Shown one piece after another: positions 60,812 through 64,000 of a stretch of 64,000 bases of DNA (position 1 is its first letter; each line of letters opens with the position of its first letter). The DNA comes from Galbibacter pacificus (GTDB taxonomy: Bacteria > Bacteroidota > Bacteroidia > Flavobacteriales > Flavobacteriaceae), in assembly GCF_029603165.1 (NCBI RefSeq), contig NZ_JAQSVC010000001.1:372001-436000 (forward strand). The letters are read 5' to 3'. Both the position numbers and the translations under genes were made by a program. Under the pieces are notes generated by a model. That model was not told where the DNA came from, did not search any database, and was given only the letters and a program-made list of their open reading frames with translations.

Positions 60812-61726
60812 ATGAAATTAAACTTTAAAGGGTTGATAGCCGCGGGGTTTAGCCCGTTCAATTTAAATGGTGATATTAACCTTAAACAAATACCTGTGCT
60901 GGTTGATAAATTAATAAATAATGGCATAAACGGGTTTTATTTAATGGGAAGCACCGGAGAAGGGCTCTCCATAAAAGTAGATAAACGAAACAAAATAGTT
61001 GAAGCATATGCCGAGGCAATAAACAAAAGAGTGCCAATAATTGTAAATGTAAGTCATTCCAGTTATGAGGTAAGTGCCGACCTCACACGGCATGCAATTC
61101 AAATTGGGGCCGATGCCGTTTCTGCAACGCCTCCAGCTTATTACAGTATTGAGAATCTCGGACAACTAACCTATGCTGTGGAGAAAATTGCAGACTGTCA
61201 AGATAGAATACCTTTTATTTACTATCATATTCCAGGTAAAACAGGCCTAAATTTTAAGATGCACCTGTTCCTTGAACAATTGGAAAAGCGGATACCTCAA
61301 CTTGGAGGTATAAAATATACCGCTCCTGCATTAGATGATTTCATGATTTGCAAGGAAAATTTCGGAGATAGGTTTAAAATGTTTTTTGGTGTCGATGAAT
61401 TGTTTTTACCTGCCTTGTCAATGGGTGCCGATACTTTTATAGGAAGCACTTACAACTTTATGTCTCCCTATTATCAAACAATATTGAAAAATTATGGTAC
61501 CGAAAATCATCAACTGGCAGTGGATGCGTACCTTAAAGTAGTTGAGCTTATAGATGTCTTTTTACAGTTTGATGGCCTTGCGGCACAAAAATCTATTATG
61601 CAAATGATCGGGCATAATTTTGGGCCTCCAAAGGCTCCTATATTGCCGTTAACAACAAATCAATTTAATGTCCTGGAAAAGAATTTGGAATCTCTTGATT
61701 ATTTTAAACTCATAAAAGAACATTAA
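60812..61726 (+). CDS. nanA: N-acetylneuraminate lyase
   Basis: Cleaves N-acetylneuraminate to N-acetylmannosamine and pyruvate in the cytoplasm. 304 residues, DapA/NanA superfamily class I aldolase. Features: LIAAGFSPFNLNGDINLKQIPVLVDKLINNGINGFYLMGSTGEG (GSTGEG carboxylate loop), Tyr137 in IPFIYYHIPGKTGLNF, and the Schiff-base Lys168 in LGGIKYTAPALDDF; these positions agree with the Tyr and Lys of known lyases. The GSTGEG loop and the following mutarotase gene favour sialate lyase over dihydrodipicolinate synthase. It lies 14 bases before the mutarotase-symporter fusion. Confidence 0.88.
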   Translation: MKLNFKGLIAAGFSPFNLNGDINLKQIPVLVDKLINNGINGFYLMGSTGEGLSIKVDKRNKIVEAYAEAINKRVPIIVNVSHSSYEVSADLTRHAIQIGADAVSATPPAYYSIENLGQLTYAVEKIADCQDRIPFIYYHIPGKTGLNFKMHLFLEQLEKRIPQLGGIKYTAPALDDFMICKENFGDRFKMFFGVDELFLPALSMGADTFIGSTYNFMSPYYQTILKNYGTENHQLAVDAYLKVVELIDVFLQFDGLAAQKSIMQMIGHNFGPPKAPILPLTTNQFNVLEKNLESLDYFKLIKEH

Positions 61727-61739
61727 AAAGCTTTTTTAA

Positions 61740-64000
61740 ATGATGATGATTTTTCAAAAGTATAAGTTGCAATATGTTTTACCAGTACTGTTAATGGTAT
61801 TGTATATTTTTCCTGCAAGGTCTCAAAAACTTGATTCCATAACGGGGTTGCAGCATCAATTTTTACCCAATTTGCCTTCAACCACAGTTTCCGTGCCTTC
61901 TTTAGGGTATGCGGGAATGTTTGGTGGCCCGGTGCAAAATGGCATATTGGCAATGGGGGGCGCTAATTTTCCAGAGGGAAAACCTTGGGAGGGAGGAAAA
62001 AAAGTCTGGAGCAGCTCTATTTATCTTTTAAGGGATAATAAATGGGAATTGCTAGACGAAAAGTTGCCTTCCCCAATAGGCTATGGCGCTTCTATTGCTA
62101 TTGATGAAGGTGTTTTATGTATAGGAGGTAACAATCAAAAAGGTGGCTCTTCTAAGGTTTTTTTAGTGAAACTAAATCAAAATGATGAAATATCCATCAT
62201 AAATTTTCCCCCCTTACCACGGCCTTTGTCCAATCTTACGGCAGTTAGGGTCGAAAACAGCATATATGTTGCCGGTGGAGACAATAAAGGGCAGAGTTAT
62301 GGCGGTTTTTATCAACTAAATTTAAATGCCCATAAAAAATGGAAGGTTTTAAAAAGCATGCCCGGACCTGCAAGGAGTTTTCATAGTATGGCCGTTCAGG
62401 AAACTTCTTTTTCAAAAAAAATATTTGTGTTTGGCGGCAGATCATTGCAAAAGGGAGCTGGTACAGAACTACTCAACACATATACATCTTACAATTTAAA
62501 AACACAAAAATGGGACAGCATTTTACCTATAACGGTACATGGTGAAAGTAAAACAATAATGGCGGCTTCGGCTCAGCCCATAGGTTCCATGGGGATTCTT
62601 CTTTTTGGGGGGGATGACGGGAAGCTGTTTTCTGAGTTAGAAGCTTTGGAAACAAAAATTAGCAATACCGATAATGATGTTATAAAACAAGGGCTAATAA
62701 AGAAAAAGAGCGGTATTCTAGATACACACCCGGGCTTTAGCCCAGAAATATTATCATTCAATACCATTACAAAAAGTTGGATGGTTTACGATTCCATTGC
62801 AAGCTTTCCAGTAACTTCTTTGTCTTTTAAAAGTGGTAGGGATTTTTATTTTGTTTCTGGTGAAATCCGCCCTGGAATCAGAACTCCCAAAATAATGCGG
62901 TTGTCAATGGGAAGACATCCGAAATCTTTTGGAGCACTTAATTATGGCATACTTATAGCTTACCTTCTCATTTCCCTGTTTATTGGATTATATTTCTCCC
63001 GAAAACAAAAATCTACCAATGATTATTTTAAGGGAGGTGGCCGGGTACCTTGGTGGGCCTCTGGTTTAAGTGTGTTTGGGACTTTATTGAGTGCATTGAC
63101 ATTTATGGCAATACCTGCAAAATCATTTTTAACGGATTGGTCTTATTTTTTTCTTAATATGGCAGCTATTCTTATTGTTCCGGTTATTGCAATATATTTT
63201 ATCCCCTATTTTAACAAGTTAAAAATTAATACGGCTTATGAGTTTCTGGAAGTCAGGTTTAATTATACAGCCCGGGTCTTGGGCAGTATTTCATTTATAC
63301 TTTTTCAATTGGGGCGCATAGGTATAATTTTGCTTCTTCCTTCTTTGGCTATTTCTATAGTAACGGGTATTCCAGTAGAAGCCAGTATTTTAATTATGGG
63401 GTTTTTATGTATGGCGTATACCACGTTTGGAGGGATTGAAGCTGTTATATGGACAGACGTCCTACAGGTTATTGTTTTAATGGGAGGAAGTATTTTGGTT
63501 ATTTTCTGGATACTTTTCCATTCAGAAACCTCTTTGTTAGATGCAATCGATATGGCCTCTGCCGATCATAAATTCAATATTATAGACTGGGACTTTAACT
63601 TTACATCTTCTACCATATGGGTAGTGCTTCTCGGTGGGTTGGCATCTTCTTTGATCACGCAAGGAACAGACCAAACAATTGTGCAGCGTTATCTTACCAG
63701 CAGCAGTGTAAAAAATGCAAGAAAAACACTATATACCAATGCAGTACTTACCCTGCCTGCAACGGTTATATTTTTTGGAATCGGCACTTTGCTGTTTATT
63801 TTTTATAGTAAAATGCCTGAAAAGCTTTCTCCAGATATACAAATTAACGATTCTATATTTCCATGGTACATAGTCAATGAGCTTCCCATAGGGGTGTCGG
63901 GACTTTTAATAGCCGGAGTGTTTTCTGCGGCCATGTCGAGCATTAGCAGTAGTTTGAATTCGGTTTCCACTGCTTTTTGCAATGATTTTTACCAAAAATA
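61740..64000 (+). CDS. NanM-like kelch mutarotase fused to SSS sialic-acid symporter, 3'-truncated by the window
   Basis: An uninterrupted frame from the ATG at 61740 to the window end (753 complete codons) with no stop. N-terminus: signal sequence ending FPARSQK. About 25-390 is a kelch beta-propeller with blades such as GYAGMFGGPVQNGILAMGG, IYVAGGDNKGQSYGGFYQLNL, KKIFVFGGRS and ILLFGGDD, of the cyclically permuted mutarotase type related to NanM, which speeds interconversion of sialic-acid anomers. From about 400 an SSS symporter follows: YGILIAYLLISLFIGLYFSR, STNDYFKGGGRVPWWASGLSVFG, TAYEFLEVRFNYTARVLG, YTTFGGIEAVIWTDVLQVIV, SLITQGTDQTIVQRYLTSSS, and AGVFSAAMSSISSSLNS at the edge. The propeller should be periplasmic and the symporter in the inner membrane. 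Confidence 0.9.
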   Translation, partial: MMMIFQKYKLQYVLPVLLMVLYIFPARSQKLDSITGLQHQFLPNLPSTTVSVPSLGYAGMFGGPVQNGILAMGGANFPEGKPWEGGKKVWSSSIYLLRDNKWELLDEKLPSPIGYGASIAIDEGVLCIGGNNQKGGSSKVFLVKLNQNDEISIINFPPLPRPLSNLTAVRVENSIYVAGGDNKGQSYGGFYQLNLNAHKKWKVLKSMPGPARSFHSMAVQETSFSKKIFVFGGRSLQKGAGTELLNTYTSYNLKTQKWDSILPITVHGESKTIMAASAQPIGSMGILLFGGDDGKLFSELEALETKISNTDNDVIKQGLIKKKSGILDTHPGFSPEILSFNTITKSWMVYDSIASFPVTSLSFKSGRDFYFVSGEIRPGIRTPKIMRLSMGRHPKSFGALNYGILIAYLLISLFIGLYFSRKQKSTNDYFKGGGRVPWWASGLSVFGTLLSALTFMAIPAKSFLTDWSYFFLNMAAILIVPVIAIYFIPYFNKLKINTAYEFLEVRFNYTARVLGSISFILFQLGRIGIILLLPSLAISIVTGIPVEASILIMGFLCMAYTTFGGIEAVIWTDVLQVIVLMGGSILVIFWILFHSETSLLDAIDMASADHKFNIIDWDFNFTSSTIWVVLLGGLASSLITQGTDQTIVQRYLTSSSVKNARKTLYTNAVLTLPATVIFFGIGTLLFIFYSKMPEKLSPDIQINDSIFPWYIVNELPIGVSGLLIAGVFSAAMSSISSSLNSVSTAFCNDFYQK

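Noticed and set aside
60812-61726. Assignment of the aldolase as dihydrodipicolinate synthase
   Set aside because: Same superfamily, but adjacency to a mutarotase-SSS fusion and SusC/SusD, with an FCD regulator, fits sialic-acid use better than lysine synthesis.

Overview
The window looks like the chromosome of a marine or soil-type flavobacterium (Bacteroidota, probably Flavobacteriaceae). The grounds are low GC, three SusC/SusD pairs, many lipoproteins, a type IX secretion C-terminal domain, Bacteroidota-type -7 boxes (TAnnTTTG) and scarcely any Shine-Dalgarno sites. Nearly all of it is carbohydrate-acquisition DNA. I saw no rRNA, tRNA, CRISPR array or intact transposon. All family calls come from reading motifs, not from database searches.

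Layout. (1) 1-5.7 kb: tail of a plus-strand operon with a GH92 alpha-mannosidase (5' end outside the window), a GH3 glycosidase with PA14 insert, a FucP-type sugar/H+ symporter, and the first ~36 codons of a sugar kinase that then decays. (2) 5.8-11.6 kb: an accreted accessory segment carrying three fragments of the same Bacteroidota serine-recombinase C-terminus, with small cargo modules between them: a QorB/HxlR divergent pair, two GNAT acetyltransferases, and an SDR/AraC pair. (3) 11.7-32.2 kb: an alpha-galactoside-type PUL with GH36, a GntR regulator with sugar-binding domain, an SSS transporter, SusC/SusD, GH97, a GH27/36-like enzyme with two CBMs and a T9SS tail, a lipoprotein, GH95 and a sialate-O-acetylesterase-like enzyme. 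It closes with a clear terminator. (4) 32.4-39.3 kb: a regulon of a DUF5107-TPR protein, a sugar-porter MFS, an AraC regulator and aldose 1-epimerase. Two matching tandem operators mark its two promoters. (5) 39.6-42.2 kb: housekeeping/accessory genes on the minus strand (GNAT, DMT transporter, dienelactone hydrolase, Crp-like regulator).

(6) 42.4-54.3 kb: a complete fructan PUL with a BT1754-like hybrid two-component sensor, MFS transporter, SusC/SusD, GH32 and fructokinase. (7) 54.4-64 kb: a decayed gene fragment, then a sialic-acid PUL with an FCD-type GntR regulator and its paired palindromic operators, SusC/SusD, N-acetylneuraminate lyase, and a NanM-like kelch mutarotase fused to an SSS symporter. 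That last gene runs off the right edge.

How the genes work together: each PUL couples outer-membrane uptake (SusC/SusD) to surface or periplasmic glycosidases, an inner-membrane symporter, sometimes a first cytoplasmic enzyme, and a dedicated regulator. The most unusual parts are the recombinase-fragment array that truncated the sugar kinase, the two-promoter AraC operator of the DUF5107 locus, the shared element in front of both GH36 and SusC, and the mutarotase-symporter fusion.
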